The translations under genes were made by a program, and so were the position numbers. Below the pieces are notes generated by a model that saw only the letters and a list, made by a program, of their open reading frames with translations, searched no databases and was not told where the DNA came from. Below, in pieces: positions 13,601 to 27,289 of a stretch of 64,000 nt of DNA (the first letter of the stretch is position 1; each line of letters opens with the position of its first letter). Source of the DNA: Tanytarsus gracilentus (lineage: Eukaryota > Arthropoda > Insecta > Diptera > Chironomidae); NCBI GenBank assembly GCA_038502055.1, contig JAXRKN010000044.1, positions 8,316,501 to 8,380,500 of the forward strand, given 5' to 3'.

Positions 13601-14639
13601 CCATCGTGGTTGATAAAATTTTACATCTCGTCAATCATCAACTTCTCGCTCGTTTTCTTCATCGTTGCGTAGGCAATCTTTGAAGATTGAATATTCAGTA
13701 CCACCGCAAAAATTGAGATCATCTGTTGATACGCGCAGGCAACGATGGCATTATCGTATGTAAGAACTTGTTCATTTATTCATTTTTGACTACTGTTCGA
13801 GAGACAAATTTTCACTCGCAGAGTGATGTGAGGAGATTGATTGCGTGTAGCCCTCAAAAAATAGATGATAAATTGATGTGAATTCATCTGCGGAGTTGAG
13901 TTTGTGGTACGCAAGCATTTTGTGGATGAAAATTTAATTTAATTACATTAAAAAAAATTAAAGTGGTTTTGAAAATTGAAAATAAAATAAACAACAGGAT
14001 AGTTTTCAATCGATTTTTCATCCCTCGAGGAAGGTTTCGGTAATTTTCGAGTTTTACCCCCTTAATGATGTTTGAACAATTTTTTTTATATAAATTCAAG
14101 CTCATGCTGTTGATGGGAGATTGATGATAAATTTTTTTCTATTCCAATTGCTAAATGACTCAGCAGTTTTCATGCACACATGTGACGTAGAAATGTTTCA
14201 AATTGCATCCATTTAAGCGTGTTGTATTTTTTTTTGCGATGCCAATTGTCGAGTAATTAGCATTATTTTTAGGGGTTGAAATCGAGATCAAAATCTATAA
14301 ATGATCGTCGAGTGCTGATTATTTATTTTTTTAAGCTGGGTCAAGTTACGTAATCCTATAAAAAATTATTTTTTAACGGTTTCACTGGAATGAGATTTAA
14401 ACATATTTAGAACATTTTAAATTTCACGTGTCTTCTCCACAATTGCCGCCAATTTTAAAAATTTATTTTAATAAATTCATGGCATATTTTTGTTTAAATC
14501 GCCTGACAATATTGAATATTGTTTAAATTGAAATAATTGTGACAAATAAAAAGCACCGAATTAATTGCGAATACACCATTCGATTATTCTTCTTTGTTAT
14601 TTTTCCTCCCCCGTTACATTAAAATGTTTTTCATTCTCA

Positions 14640-14760
14640 ACCAGACCTAACTGATACTGCAGATCCAACGGCTGCTCAATGGATTTTGCGGTCATGACGA
14701 ATTTGCATTTAAATGATGTGTTGATTTGTCGCTGTTACGGCTTTAAATGCCTCTCGTTCT
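14640..14760. promoter_or_regulatory. Candidate regulatory block with an octamer-like site
   Basis: A higher-complexity stretch amid AT-rich DNA. It contains an ATTTGCATTTAAAT octamer-like (POU) motif around 14701-14715 and GC-richer words such as GATCCAACGGCTGCTC. The enhancer reading is an inference from composition and one motif. Confidence 0.18.
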
Positions 14761-15306
14761 TTTTTGTATTAAAACTGCACCCACAAAAGTAATCAATCTG
14801 ATAAAAAACCGACCATAGTGGGTGAAACAAAAAAGTCCACGGGGAATCAAATGAATATTTTTTTTCGGGATGAAAGGGAGTGCAAACATCGGCAACAATC
14901 ACGATATTCAGAATGGAAAATTCAATTTTTTTTCTCTTCTCTCCTTTAAACCTCAAACATACACACACAATCTCCAAGTTCGCATCTGCATCACGTAAAG
15001 CGAGAGTGAGAGCGAAAGATCAACGAATAATAAGAAGAAAATTTTCTTTCAGCATGCAATTTGCAGGGAATTTGTTTAACATCTCATACCTTGATGCTTA
15101 TCTAAAACATTCTTAATGTTGTGCGATGGTAATAAGAAGTTTTTAAAGTCATTCTGATAAGAATCTTTATGTGTTCACTTTTCATTTCACTTCGCTGCTC
15201 GAGTTACAGTTTCAACTTGAAGGATTTAAGATTTGAAATAAGGATTATTTTTCATGAAATGAGTGTAAATTTAAAAGTAATTAAATTTAAAATTTTCATA
15301 TAAACA

Positions 15307-15317
15307 GGTTCGAATCC
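15307..15317 (+). repeat. Dispersed T-arm/B-box 11-mer
   Basis: Exact GGTTCGAATCC followed by TAA. It is surrounded by AT-rich sequence with no cloverleaf and no A-box at tRNA spacing. Confidence 0.6.
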
Positions 15318-18300
15318 TAAAATTATTAATGTTTCATATTTTTCTGATCCATATTTTTAGTATTCAAACATTATTTTTTTAAGCTTAATTTTTAATTTTA
15401 TTTATTTTTCTTAAATAATTATTTCTTAGATAAAACTAAACACATAATTTCCCTAATTATTTGTAACAATCACACCATCACTAATTACCATGATGATTGA
15501 AGCTCAATGAAGTTGGAGTATACAAGTCAATGATTTTCTGCTTTGTTAGTCATGCGGATTTTCTGTTGCTCTTTAGAATTATCGTAAATTGGCTATTAAA
15601 TACTTATTTTATGTACATCCACATACACATTGAAGTCAGTTCATCTTCTTTTAGCTACTGCTTAGACTCTTGGAAAAAGACGTAAATCCTCGCATTTTTT
15701 CTCTTGATTTTTTTTTTCTTAAAGCCAAAGGAAAAATGATGAAATTTTCCTTTTTTTGCAGCAGTGCCGCTACTTACAAGCACAGCAAAACAAAAATTCC
15801 CTTTGAGCATTTTTAAAACATTTTTTCCTCTCGTTCTTTTTTTTGCATATTTTCTGATACAGAAATGGATGAGTGTTGTGGGGATGAAAAGGAAAAATTC
15901 ATGTACCGAGAGTACGGAGAAAATATGAAGCTGGAGGTGAGGAAGAAGCGCCAATTTACTCAACAGACATTAGAAAATATAAACTTTTCTATGTGAAAGA
16001 TATTAGCTTACTTTTTAGAGTACAAAAAATTCCACTGAGAATAAATAATGCCTATTTTTATTCCTCACTTATGCTGAAAGTCTTAGAAATTTATAAAGTG
16101 AGATCATGAATATTTTTGTAACGGAAAAAAATATTTTAAATATTATTGAATTTAAATTTTAACGTTTTCAAATAATAAATATATTTTATATTTTTAATTA
16201 TTTTTTATTTCACTGAAGACATTAAACCCCACAAAATCGATGCCGACTTCTCAATGATCGAGAAATGTTTTTTGTGCCTGAATGTCCCTCATGAATTAAA
16301 AATTATCCAAACAAATTTAAAATTTTCTGTGGCATGTGACCGAAGAAAGGTTCAACTTCAAATATTAATGAATTACTAGTAGCGCATGAAAAAGGAACTC
16401 GGAGAACTTGAAAGTGTCCTTTTCTGACATTTTCGAGAAATGCCTCAGAAAAAAAACTTTTCGTTTTCAAAAGTAGAAGAAAATTAAGCCATCGAATGTC
16501 CATCACAAAAAGAGAAAAAGTTTTCTTCGACAAAAAACAGAAAATTCCCTCGGGCTTTATTGATCATAAAAAGCGTTGTTGTGTATCTCGGAAGTTTCGC
16601 GTCTAAAACATTGAAAAACACTCACATGTCATCTCATTTTCAATCAATTACTCTCGCAGTCACGATTATGCTGCTTTAGCGCGTATTGTATTGAAAATTT
16701 TTCCTCTTAAGTGTTCGAAGACTTTTTGATGTCATGACATTACCCATATCAATGTTGCTTAGAGTGAGTGAAAGAGGCAGGATGAAGCGAGGAGGTTGTA
16801 GTGTGGTAAGAAATCCTTATCAATCCAAGCTCTCTTTCTCTCTCTTCATCCATTATAAATTTTATTTTCATGCTTTTCTTCTCTTCAATCCTCTTTTGCT
16901 GTTTATCAGTGGAAAATTCCTTTCATCTCGCTTTTCATCACTCTGACTTATGTTGATTTGATTTCTATTCAAAAAGTATTCCTTATTTTCATTTTGGAGC
17001 TGCTGTCAACTTTTTTGATGCTTAATAACTGAAAATATAAATATTAAATTTAAGACTGCAGATCGTAAAAAAATCGTCATGAGGTTTCTTGATGATATAA
17101 GAAAAAATTAAGATAAAGAAGTGAGTCACACGTGTTTGTAGAGGTAACATGAACGCTGATATTTTAAGATGAAAATTATGAAATGATTTAAGCACTTTTT
17201 GCTCTCAATGCTCAGTTGAAAATGAGCATTTGAAGCGAGAAGATCTAATTTAGTAATTTAATTTCCTGGAATTTCAATAAAACTGTAAAAATTCTGTTAA
17301 ATGTGGCGCACATGCGGAGTTGAAAAAAAATCTGATGCTCTCTCAGATATCTATCGAGAGCAAGGATTTAAAAAAATTTTACTCTAAATTTTCATCTTAA
17401 ATTTAATAATTTCATAAAATCCGTCATGTTTTAATTTTGAGTTCATAATAAAGAAGATTTTTTCTCTTTGGGATCAGGATAATAACTGTATTCGATTTTA
17501 TTCACTTAGCAACCATAAAAATGATGTCTTGGAACCTTTAAAGTATCACATTAAGAAAGAAATATGAAGAAATTTTTCGAGATCTCGAGATTACGATAAG
17601 AAAAAGTAAAAAGGGATCAAGATGATATTTTTTATTGTTGCCATAGAAGTTAAGAAGCGAACACTTAAGGATTTCTTGATATAGACCCATTTTTTTCTAG
17701 ATATCCTATTTTTAGTGTAACTTAATCCCTTATTGTGAAGCTAAAAGAGGCAGATTTCGTTACATGAAATCAATCAAACCGAAACAAGTGCTTGATGTGA
17801 CAGGTGGATAGAAATAAAATGTTGCAGTTTGAAAGAAAAAAATTATTTATTTGAGAAATTTAAAAATTTAACGGAGAAAAAACTTTTTTAATTATAATTT
17901 TTAATTTTAAAAATTTAACGGAAAAATTATTTTTTGAATAAAGATTTTAAATTTAAAAAAACCGCACATGGAATTATTTTTACTAACAAACAATGAAAAT
18001 TACATTTGAAGTAACCTCAAATGATGAGAGTGCATGTGTGCATGAGCAAAAGATAATTACTGGAAGCTCTGTCATATGCAAACAGCCAGGAAGAGAACAT
18101 CACCATGCATGGCAATAATTTTCCTCGACTTTATGCGCTTGATAACAAAATTTAATAAAACGAAGCAGAAATTGTTTATTTAAGAGCTCGAAGAGAAAGA
18201 GAAAAGTGCTGGAAAAATTTCAGAATTATGTAAAGTTGAATTTTCAGCACTTTTATAAATTCTCGCGTTATTAAAATTTTTCGGATGCATGCACAATAAA

Positions 18301-20279
18301 GTCTTTTGTTTTATTAAACAATTTTCGAGTTTATTCATTCGAGAATGTGCAGAAGATGGTAATTTTTTTATTTTTTATGCTCACTTTATTACAATTAGTG
18401 CATAGCGAAGGAGCTTTACTCTGTCACACTTTTTTTATTTACTGACACACACCGTCAGCGGGCGCAAATGGTTTTTAAAAAAGATTCTTTCATTTTTCCT
18501 CAAACGAACGTGTCTTATCAACAGATGGTACCAGCTGAATAAGCTAAAGTGTCTACCTCGCTCGCTTTTTTACACGAACCTGCATCAACGTGGAAAAAAG
18601 TAAATAAGAAAAGAGAAATTGTTAACAATTTTTGATGACACGCTGCATGGTCAAGGGATGAAATTTTTTTGATTAAAAATTTTGATAAAATGTATTTTAA
18701 AAATTTAATTATCTGTTTTAAAAAACTTCCAACTATCTTAGTTTCAAACCCCTTGCTGCATGTCATAAAAATTTAAAGTCAGCTCCTAAAAAATTTATGT
18801 ACATTCAAATTTTACGCCACTGTTGCCTGAATTGAAATCCTTCATCATTGTGGAGCCGAGAGCACTTGGTCAATAAAAATGCTGACACGTTCAGTTTCAA
18901 TCTGTGCCTTTGCATGATAATATGCCACACCACCTCTCTCTCTCATGCTTCGGAAATAAAATTTTTCCCATAAAACTTTTCAAATTAAAACATCCCAACA
19001 AGCAGAGAGTGGCACAAGGATTTTCATTAAAATTCAGGCGAAAAATTGAAAAATTAGGTAGCAAGACATATTCACCAGGATTAGATGAGACGAGATGAGA
19101 GCAAGAGTGGGTGGAGGGACATAATTGATAATTGGTGTCGAAAAATAGTTTTGCAGTGCTCTAATTGAAATTAGTTTGAGAACAAATTTTTTTCCTGATG
19201 GAGATTTTCACATAACTCGAGAGCTTATGTGCAATAGTGAGGAAATTGTTTTAAAGTATTTAGCAAAAGGATTTGTCAGCATTTAAAGTTTAGATGGATT
19301 AAAGAGACGCCTTTTGGTTTCTGATGCATGTTGAGAACGAAGTGAAATAGATTTTATCGATTTAATTTAATTAAGACATGAAGTGCAACTTTGAGGTTAG
19401 ATGATTGTAAAAGTTCAATTTTTAACCTACAAATTATTAATGAAAAACTCGTACGCTCAATTTCTTGAAAACTTTCTAAAATTGACTTAACACTCAGTGA
19501 AACACTTTAAGCACTTCCACGACAACTTTTTCTCCCTCCAACCACTATCTTAGTTCACCACTTTCTAAATTTACACAACTTCCGCTCATAATGACAACGA
19601 TGATGATGATGACACTGAGCTGAAGATTCATGGATAATTAATTAGCATTCAAAATGTTTCAAACTCGAGTGAGAGAGAAAAGGATTAAAATTTGACAACT
19701 GAAGCTGATATTTTGTTGTCGATACATTTTATGAAGCTTCGCCCATGTTTCAGTTCGTTGTAATAAATAAGTTTATACCTGGAAAACTTTAAGCCTTCGA
19801 GCCATCAAAAAAGAGAGAGAGGGCGGTATGGTAAAATGGTAGCAAAATTTTCTTTCTGCCTCTGCGCAAATCTTTCGTAATAGGATTAAGTATTTTCCCT
19901 TCTCCAACTACTGACTCGAAGCTCTTTCAACTTTTCTTGTGTTGCTTTTACCTTCAAATAGCTAATGGGTAAATGAAAAAGATATGAATTGCGTGAAAAA
20001 TTGATGGAAAAAGTTTTTGACCCAGGATGGAGCTTAAATAAGTTTTGTAACGTTTATTGGGATTTTGAAACTATCAAACTTGAATACCCTTTGATAAAAT
20101 GTAGACAAATAAATTTATTATAATCGTTTTTTAATTAAGACTTCAAATTTGAAATTTAGAATTTGAAATAATTTGCAACTGACAGTCTTCACTGTACCAC
20201 ATAAACCAGCGGTGTACTAAAAACATGAAAAGCATCGCCATTAAGAACTTAAGCACTTTGTAAAAGTACACTTTTAAGG

Positions 20280-20340
20280 GGTTTCAACTCATTATTTTAT
20301 ACATGTGTATATGGTTGATTTCGGAAAATGAGTTGAAACC
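20280..20340. repeat. Perfect 14-bp inverted repeat (hairpin)
   Basis: GGTTTCAACTCATT at 20280-20293 pairs exactly with AATGAGTTGAAACC at 20327-20340 across a 33-nt loop. The 61-nt unit is in the size range of a small pre-miRNA. However, the stem stops at 14 bp and the loop is large, so a repeat remnant is at least as likely. Confidence 0.6.
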
Positions 20341-21208
20341 ATAAAATGTTCCGTAAGCCGCTTACAGTCAAATTTTCTTCTTCTACCTTTTTTTCAACGC
20401 AACCCACTTACGTTTTTATGCTACCTCTCTCTCTCTCCAATGGACATTGTGGATGTTTGTATTTCGCATCAGCTGCTTTATGGACATTAAATTTCTTCTG
20501 GCAATGATCAGAAATGACATGAGACGTGTTATAATGTTTCTGCAATATAATTCACATTTTCAAACCTTTAAAAAAAGAAGCTTTAATGTCTTTAAGACAT
20601 TGCCGTTAATTAAACTGTCCCCAACTGCTGCTGAGACAGATTAAATTCGTGGAGAATGAAAGTCAATGAGTGACTGATAAAATCAAAGTTCATTAAGCGT
20701 CTCGAAAGACATTTGCGAAAATCTTCAACAGTTTTCTATCTTTTTCTTCTTCAAATTGATGACACATTTTGCTTCTCACCGCACATGAAAATCACAAAAG
20801 AGAATGACACGAAAATAGGAGTCGAAATGGTGGCTGGCTGGTTAATTTGATGGAAATAATGGCTTTTGGGGTCAAACGCTTTATGAGATTTCGCCAGCTT
20901 TTCTCGATTGTTTTTCTTTCTTCTTTTGATACGCTTTTGCCACCCTCACGTTTGAGTGTATTTTCGGCTTTCTATCTAATTGATTTTTTATACTCCACAA
21001 TTTTATCCCTCGACTTGCTTTTGGCTGTGTCATCATCATCGATTGAATGGGTCGGATAGCTAAAACCTTTAGGTGATAACCGAATTGCGGGGTGGAATTA
21101 TTGAACATGGAAAAAATTTCTTGGAAAAATTGTCTTTTATTATATGTGTAAATAATTGACACTCCGCTCATCACAGTCATTATTAATATGCGTGAGCGAC
21201 TGTTAAAA

Positions 21209-21328
21209 AAGGAGTGGAAACTCTTCACATTTATTAAAATTTTGTATTATAAAAAAATTTGCCACAAAATTTAAAATTTATTGCTCAAATTTTTTAATTT
21301 TTTCTATCTCTAAGTGTCCACCCCTTGA
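21209..21328. repeat. Short foldback, CAAGGGGTGG family
   Basis: The left arm AAGGAGTGGAAACT (21209-21222) faces the right arm AGTGTCCACCCCTTGA (21313-21328). About 90 bp of AT-rich sequence lie between. A further GGGGTGGAA at 21089-21097 could be an alternative left arm. Confidence 0.55.
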
Positions 21329-23759
21329 TTTGATACCCAAATTTTTATTACTTTTAATGTTCATGCAATTAGGAATTGTTATCATGATCACGATGTAAAT
21401 ATTGATTAAAGCAAAAGAACATGGCATGGAATCAATCTTATGTGTATTCACGCACACACACACACTATCCGAATCAATCAATAATTCCTCGCCTCCTCCA
21501 CGACCTGAACTCATTCATAACATTTCTGTCGTGTACATGCTAACAACCTGGATGAGTAATAAAATTTTTTCTCTCTTGAGTTTTTATATTTTTTTATGAA
21601 GGTTGGAAATGAAAATTGTAATTCACGTTGACGGCATTCGACATTTTTGTTTGTTGAGCGATAAAAAAAATGAGTTTTTCGATTAATCGAAAGTTTTTGA
21701 TGCGCTTGTGAGAAAAAAATGAGTTTTAAAATGCGGTAAAAAATTTTCAGAGTTGACAGTTGATGGGAAAAAGTTTAAATTAAAAAATGTTGCGGAAATA
21801 AAAAAATCTCTTTAAATTTTTTAAAAGTTGAAATCTTTAAATCGCCCTAAGATTTTATTTTATTTAAATTCATGATCGAGAGCAATAAAAGTTAAAAAGT
21901 GATTGCGATAAAAAAGAGAAGCAGGATGGAGCTAAAAATAGCAAAACTTTATCTTTTTTTCTCGAGCTATTTATTACACTCCGAGCAATATGAGAGAAGT
22001 TTTAAAAGTGTCTCGATTTAAAGGAAAATATTTTTTATAGAGTGCGCACACATTTCAAAGTAGCTACAAAAAATGTGATTAGAAGAATGAGAGAGAAAAA
22101 GTTAATTAAGACCGGAGGAGGCAGCTCATAGAATATTGATGACATTTCATGAATGAATAAAGAGTTAATTAGAACAAAAACCTCCGTATTTTACATTGTG
22201 CTGCTTGGTCGAGGTCAACCGACAGCAAGAAGATGAAAAGCCTTTTTTTGAGAGTGGAACCGAGAGAAGGAAAAATAATCTCCAATTAAAATGAAATTAG
22301 TTTCATTGTTCTGAATCTTTTATCAGGTTCACATCATGCACACACAATGGAAGAAAAAGAGGAATTATTTTCACTTTGCAGGGGATGAAACCTTCTTTTA
22401 AAAATAAAATTAAAGTTTTGAAATTAATTAAAAAATTTAACATATTTACTTAGCGCGTTTTATCATTATTTAAACCTCTCACTTTAAACCAACATTTAAT
22501 TACCCATCCAAAAAGCTTACTCAGCTTTTCTCTCGTTGTTTATCCTAAAAAGTGTACAAAGGTATGAAGGGACGAAACAACAAAAGGACCGCATAAGAAT
22601 GCGGTGGAGAAGTGGCGATGAACACAGAAATCTGCTTTTTTATGCTGTGTACAAAATTTCCAACAAATGCTAATTAGGGGAAAGAGAACGTGGGTTGCGA
22701 AAAAAAACCTTGCCGCAGTTACTCCATGGCATCTCTCTTACATTCGTTAAGAAACTAAGGTAAGAAAATTTTTAATTGATTTTTCCTTTTGCCAACATTG
22801 AGGAGAGAGCAGCCGTTTGGCTTGAGGATTTTTAAAACGTTGCTTTTGAAGCATTTTTTTGAAGATGTATAAAATGAGCTTTTACTTGCTTAATGTCCAA
22901 ACCAAAAATTTAAATATTGAAACATTTAAGAATTTTGTCATTTGCCTTAAATAATTTTATATCCATCACCATTCACCTCCCACCACCAAACGGATATCGT
23001 CTCACGTATAAAAATGAATCCTTGTAAGGTGGCAGCGAGAGCATGGTATGAGAAAAAGACGGATGGATGCTGGAAGCCAGAAGAAAGAAGAAACAACAAG
23101 ATTGAATAATTAATTAAGTTTTATTATTGGAAGTATACAAGTTGAAGTGAGAGACGCGCGAGACTAACTCGAGCAAATTTCCGACGACAATATTGTAAAC
23201 TTATTCTTTGTACTTTGTAATGTGTCGTGCAAAAATAGAAGGAATTAAGTAAGAAAGGAACGCGGAGATGGGATAAGAAGTAATTAAGGTAAATGAGAGG
23301 GAAAAAATCAATATCGTACTCTGTGATACCTGATATAGGCAACCCAACTCAAGTCGACATTTCACTCAGCTATTATCGAGAGAATAATTAGAGAAATTGC
23401 GACATGATTAGGAGAATGAAGATATTGTTTTTGCTCATGTTGTTAGATTTTACTTTTCTAAGGTCAGTCGAGACTCAATGCTGGACATTGTTTAAGTGAA
23501 GAATTACAAAAGAGTTTGATCGATTGTGTTTTATTTTAGGGTTTGAAAAATATTAAAGTTGGAATTTAAAAATTAATTCACTAAAGTTAGAAAAATAAAT
23601 TAAAATTTAAAAAAGAGTTTTCGTTTTGCAAAGTTTCACATAAATAAAATCCATCATTTTCATACTATAGTGAATGTGCAACATAATTAGTTTTTTAGTT
23701 CAACAGTAATTAATTTTTGTGGTCATCAGACTCGCCAGTGCTCTCACATAAATAAACAC

Positions 23760-23897
23760 ACACACAAGCATCATCATCAGCATCAGTTAATTGTGAATTC
23801 ATAATTTTGTGAAAATATATAAAATTGATATCGTGGCCATTCGCTGTAAACAGCAAACCGCGATTTAGTTAGTTTAGTTTGTTATTCGTGCGGTGCC
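23760..23897 (+). promoter_or_regulatory. Possible transcription start and 5' leader exon
   Basis: The block has the look of a dipteran 5' leader: a CATCAGTTAATTG initiator-like word, CA-rich sequence, then a GCGGTGCC run ending at a GTGAGT donor (23898-23903). It has no long open frame. If real it would be a non-coding first exon of a plus-strand gene with a long first intron. This is read from style and one splice motif only. Confidence 0.2.
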
Positions 23898-25647
23898 GTG
23901 AGTTGATGGATTTCTGAAATGGAGAAAATTTAAAACATAATTAAAACTATCCTGAGTTTTCGATAAATCCGCATGATTAAAAAGCCTTTTAGAAATTAAT
24001 TTTGTGACGCGGGGTTTGAAATAATTTTAGCAATTTTCACATCCACACCGCATACATCAACTAGAGTCGGTTTGAGAACTCTGGAGTGGATGGAGGTGAA
24101 ATGAGAAAATGATGGATGGGGAAATTGGTTATGAAATTTTGTTTTTTTTTTGTTCCTAAAATTTAATTTTTTAAAAAATCATCTTTTTTTGATTTAAAAA
24201 ATAATTAATTGATTCACGCCCACAACTCACACCTTTTGTATGGAAAAAATTGCTGACTAATCTTTTCCTTACAACCGATCATGCCTTCAAGGGTTTGGAA
24301 ACAATCAATTTATGAAATTTAATTTTAATTTAATTTTACAGGTCACTTGTGCGAGAAAAAGGCTACGAAATTCGATAATATTAAATTTTCTACAATATTG
24401 TGACTTGCACAATGGCTTTAGCTCAACAAAGTCATCCTCACTGTACCTTTTTTGTTTTGCTTTATAAATGCTTATGTTGGCTGCTCATGATGTGTGTGTG
24501 TGTGCATGACTTTATACAGTACATGTGGATTTTGCCAGTGAAAGGCAAGTATCATAAATGAGAGGAAATTGTTCTTCGTACCGTTTAATAAAACTAAAAC
24601 ATTCAGCACAAACCAGCATACAATTGTGATGTGAAAATCTCTGCTGATGGTGAAATAACAAGGGATAGAAATTTCACAATCGAAAATAAATTTGAAAGCT
24701 GAGTTAATTTTATTTTTTGAACCTTAAATTTAAAGTTCAACTTCTAAAATTGAACTTTAAATTTATTTCTCACGTCTTAAACTTTCTTGACTCGCTATCG
24801 CATTGCCATTTTCTGAGGTTTTTAATAAACGTCGAGCGGATGAAATGATGAGAGTAGCAGTAGAGAAAATTGTTGTGGAAAAGCTTTAAAATGAGCAGTG
24901 ATGATATGATTGTGGGGGTGGATTATGGCTGCATCCCAATTGAATTTTGTGTTCACATGCGATTTCACTGAGCCCTCAATTGCTTTCTCTCTCCCCGCAA
25001 AATTTATCTCTCTAAAATTTCAAATATGCCAAGAATGGCAGTTCGAATTACAATTTGTAATAAATCAATTAATCTACAATTAAATGCCCTGCAAAATAAA
25101 TCAATAACGTCTCTCTGTTTGCATTCGGCATGTCATAAGAGCCTTCATAAAGTGATTTATAATCAACGCAATTGTATTCTTCTCTCTTTCTCTCATTCTG
25201 CATTTCCTGCTTCAACACCAATTTGTAATTCCATTTCATGCTGTAATTGATTTCGGTTACAGTAATTAGAAGTTTCAATTACCAGCAGTTGCGACTTGAA
25301 GACTATTTGAGAGAGTGAGAGAGATGAGGATGTTCAGGGTGAGTTGACATGTCATGACTTTGGTCTCATGAGGGCATTCATAGAGAGGCCAACTAGTCAC
25401 ATGATTTAGAAATAATCCGCACTGCAGTCAATGGACATATCAGAAGAACAGCATGACAGGCAGCAACAGCAGGAGAATTAAAACTATTTTGTATGCCACT
25501 GATGCAAGCTCAATTCCTGATGGCTTCAAAAACAATGATTTAAAACAATCAAAACCCGATGAGAAATGTTTTGCTTTTTAATAAAAAGTTTAGATTCAAA
25601 TTTACAAAGTACGAAAAATATAAAATTTAAATTTAAAGCCTTTACTG

Positions 25648-25658
25648 GGTTCGAATCC
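25648..25658 (+). repeat. Dispersed T-arm/B-box 11-mer
   Basis: Exact GGTTCGAATCC followed by TTAA, in AT-rich sequence. No tRNA fold can be built around it. Confidence 0.6.
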
Positions 25659-25970
25659 TTAACTTAAAAAATTAATAAAACCGTTGGGAAATTTATAATT
25701 TTTTTAAATTTATATTTTTCACACTGGGTTTTTAAGAATTTTCATATTATATTTTCCTATTTATGTATGAATATTTCGGATTCACAATAGATACTATATT
25801 TTTTTCACAAAGAGTGAGAGCGGGATGAGAGCGAGATGATGGCGAGTCTCGAATGCAAAACATAGAGAAAGAATCACAGAAATATGTTACGAGGAAGAAA
25901 AAAATAAATCTTATCATTATAGTAACGTCATGTCTGAGGAGCAACAAATGATTTTTTTCACATCTGTGCG

Positions 25971-26047
25971 AATGAGAGAAAGAGAGGGAGAGAAAAAATA
26001 AGAGAGAGTAAGACTGGAAACGGGACTGGAAGCATGAGAGTGAGAAA
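25971..26047 (+). promoter_or_regulatory. Purine-rich GAGA tract
   Basis: About 77 bases are almost entirely purine on the plus strand, with repeated GAGAG and GAGAAAG words. In insects such tracts can bind GAGA-factor-type proteins at promoters or Polycomb elements. They are also common simple sequence, and similar runs occur elsewhere in this window. Confidence 0.25.
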
Positions 26048-27289
26048 AATTGCTCAGTTTTATGTTGAGCTTATGCTCTTGCGCACATCAGCGAAAGAGA
26101 AACAACATCAAACTCTGTTGTGTCGAAAAAGGCGATTAGTCGCTTTTAATTTTTGTAACCGTGCGGACATGTTCGTGTAACGTCGCGTGTAAGAAAAATT
26201 AATTTTTCTGGAGTAAAAGAAAAAAATTATTTAAATGAGAAAAAAATTAAATCTCACGTGAAAGAAGGTCGGTTGAAGAATAATAAATAAAATAGGATAA
26301 AATTCGCACACTCTGTCTCGATTCTCGCAAAAAGAAATCTCATTCTCGATAAACAACCCAATTTCCTAATTGCATTATAGACACTCGAGAGAATTCGTGC
26401 TTGGCTGGAGGAAGGATAGCAAAAAGGCTGAAGGAAGAAAAAAAATTGCATTTTCATGTTCAAGTGGAAAACTTTCTCGAGCGTAGCAGACGTGAAAAAC
26501 TTTAATATTCGCATATACACACGGTTGGAAATTCTTACGGTCGACTCCTATCGATTTTCCTCCGTGTGTGCAAAAAAAATTATAATGAATGAAAAAATTT
26601 ATTCGAAGGTGCTCGTCTTCTGGCGCTCCGGATTTAATTAAATTCATGGCAATAAATTAACATTTTCAAAAGCATAAATTTTGCGTCCATACACACAAAA
26701 AAGACCATTAAGAGTTTTTCTTGCTGCTCAACCCTTTTTCACTCATTTTTCTTCCTGAAAATTAGACCCGAGAGTCTCTCACTCTCGCCTGTTTAAATTT
26801 GAATGAAGTGAAAGATCTTTTCAGTCCACTAAATTGATTTTTAATACATAAAAGTGAAAAATATTTTTTGCATATCATTATTCTCATCAAAAATCCATTT
26901 TATGCTTTTTTATTGTAAAATGGGGTTTTATCGTAAATCGAGATAGACAGGCAGGCCGTTTTAGTCAAAACACACAATAATGTTGAATACACAACAACAG
27001 CGAGAGCACCCGAGAGGCTCAATAGTGAATGAGTGGCTTGTTATCAAGAGAGTTGATTGAAAAACTGATTGAAAAGTCCTCCGCTCTTCTCTAAATTCAT
27101 TATCAGAACAGGCACAGAAACGGGAAAAGTGAAAAATCATTCCATCCCGCGTAGGACGATAATTTTCATAGCCTAGTGAATAGATTTATTTTTTTAAAGA
27201 GTGAAAAATTCAATTATCGAATTTATTTTGCTGAAGAAAATTGCTCGAAAATTTTATCAATGAAAATGCAATGTCAGGATTTTGACTTC

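Larger units (their letters stand above)
7933..23750. other. Long AT-rich non-coding interval
   Basis: No protein-coding exon is supportable. Reading frames here (up to 115 codons) lack domains and often overlap antisense frames of similar length, as expected of chance. The interval contains the repeats listed separately at 8382, 10628, 15307, 20280 and 21209, plus GA/CT-rich tracts such as the one near 20422 and small CA/TG runs. I find no tRNA or rRNA gene. Confidence 0.5.

Noticed and set aside
20881..21228. 115-codon minus-strand frame
   Set aside because: It overlaps a 70-codon plus-strand frame and a foldback arm, and shows no domain or signal sequence.
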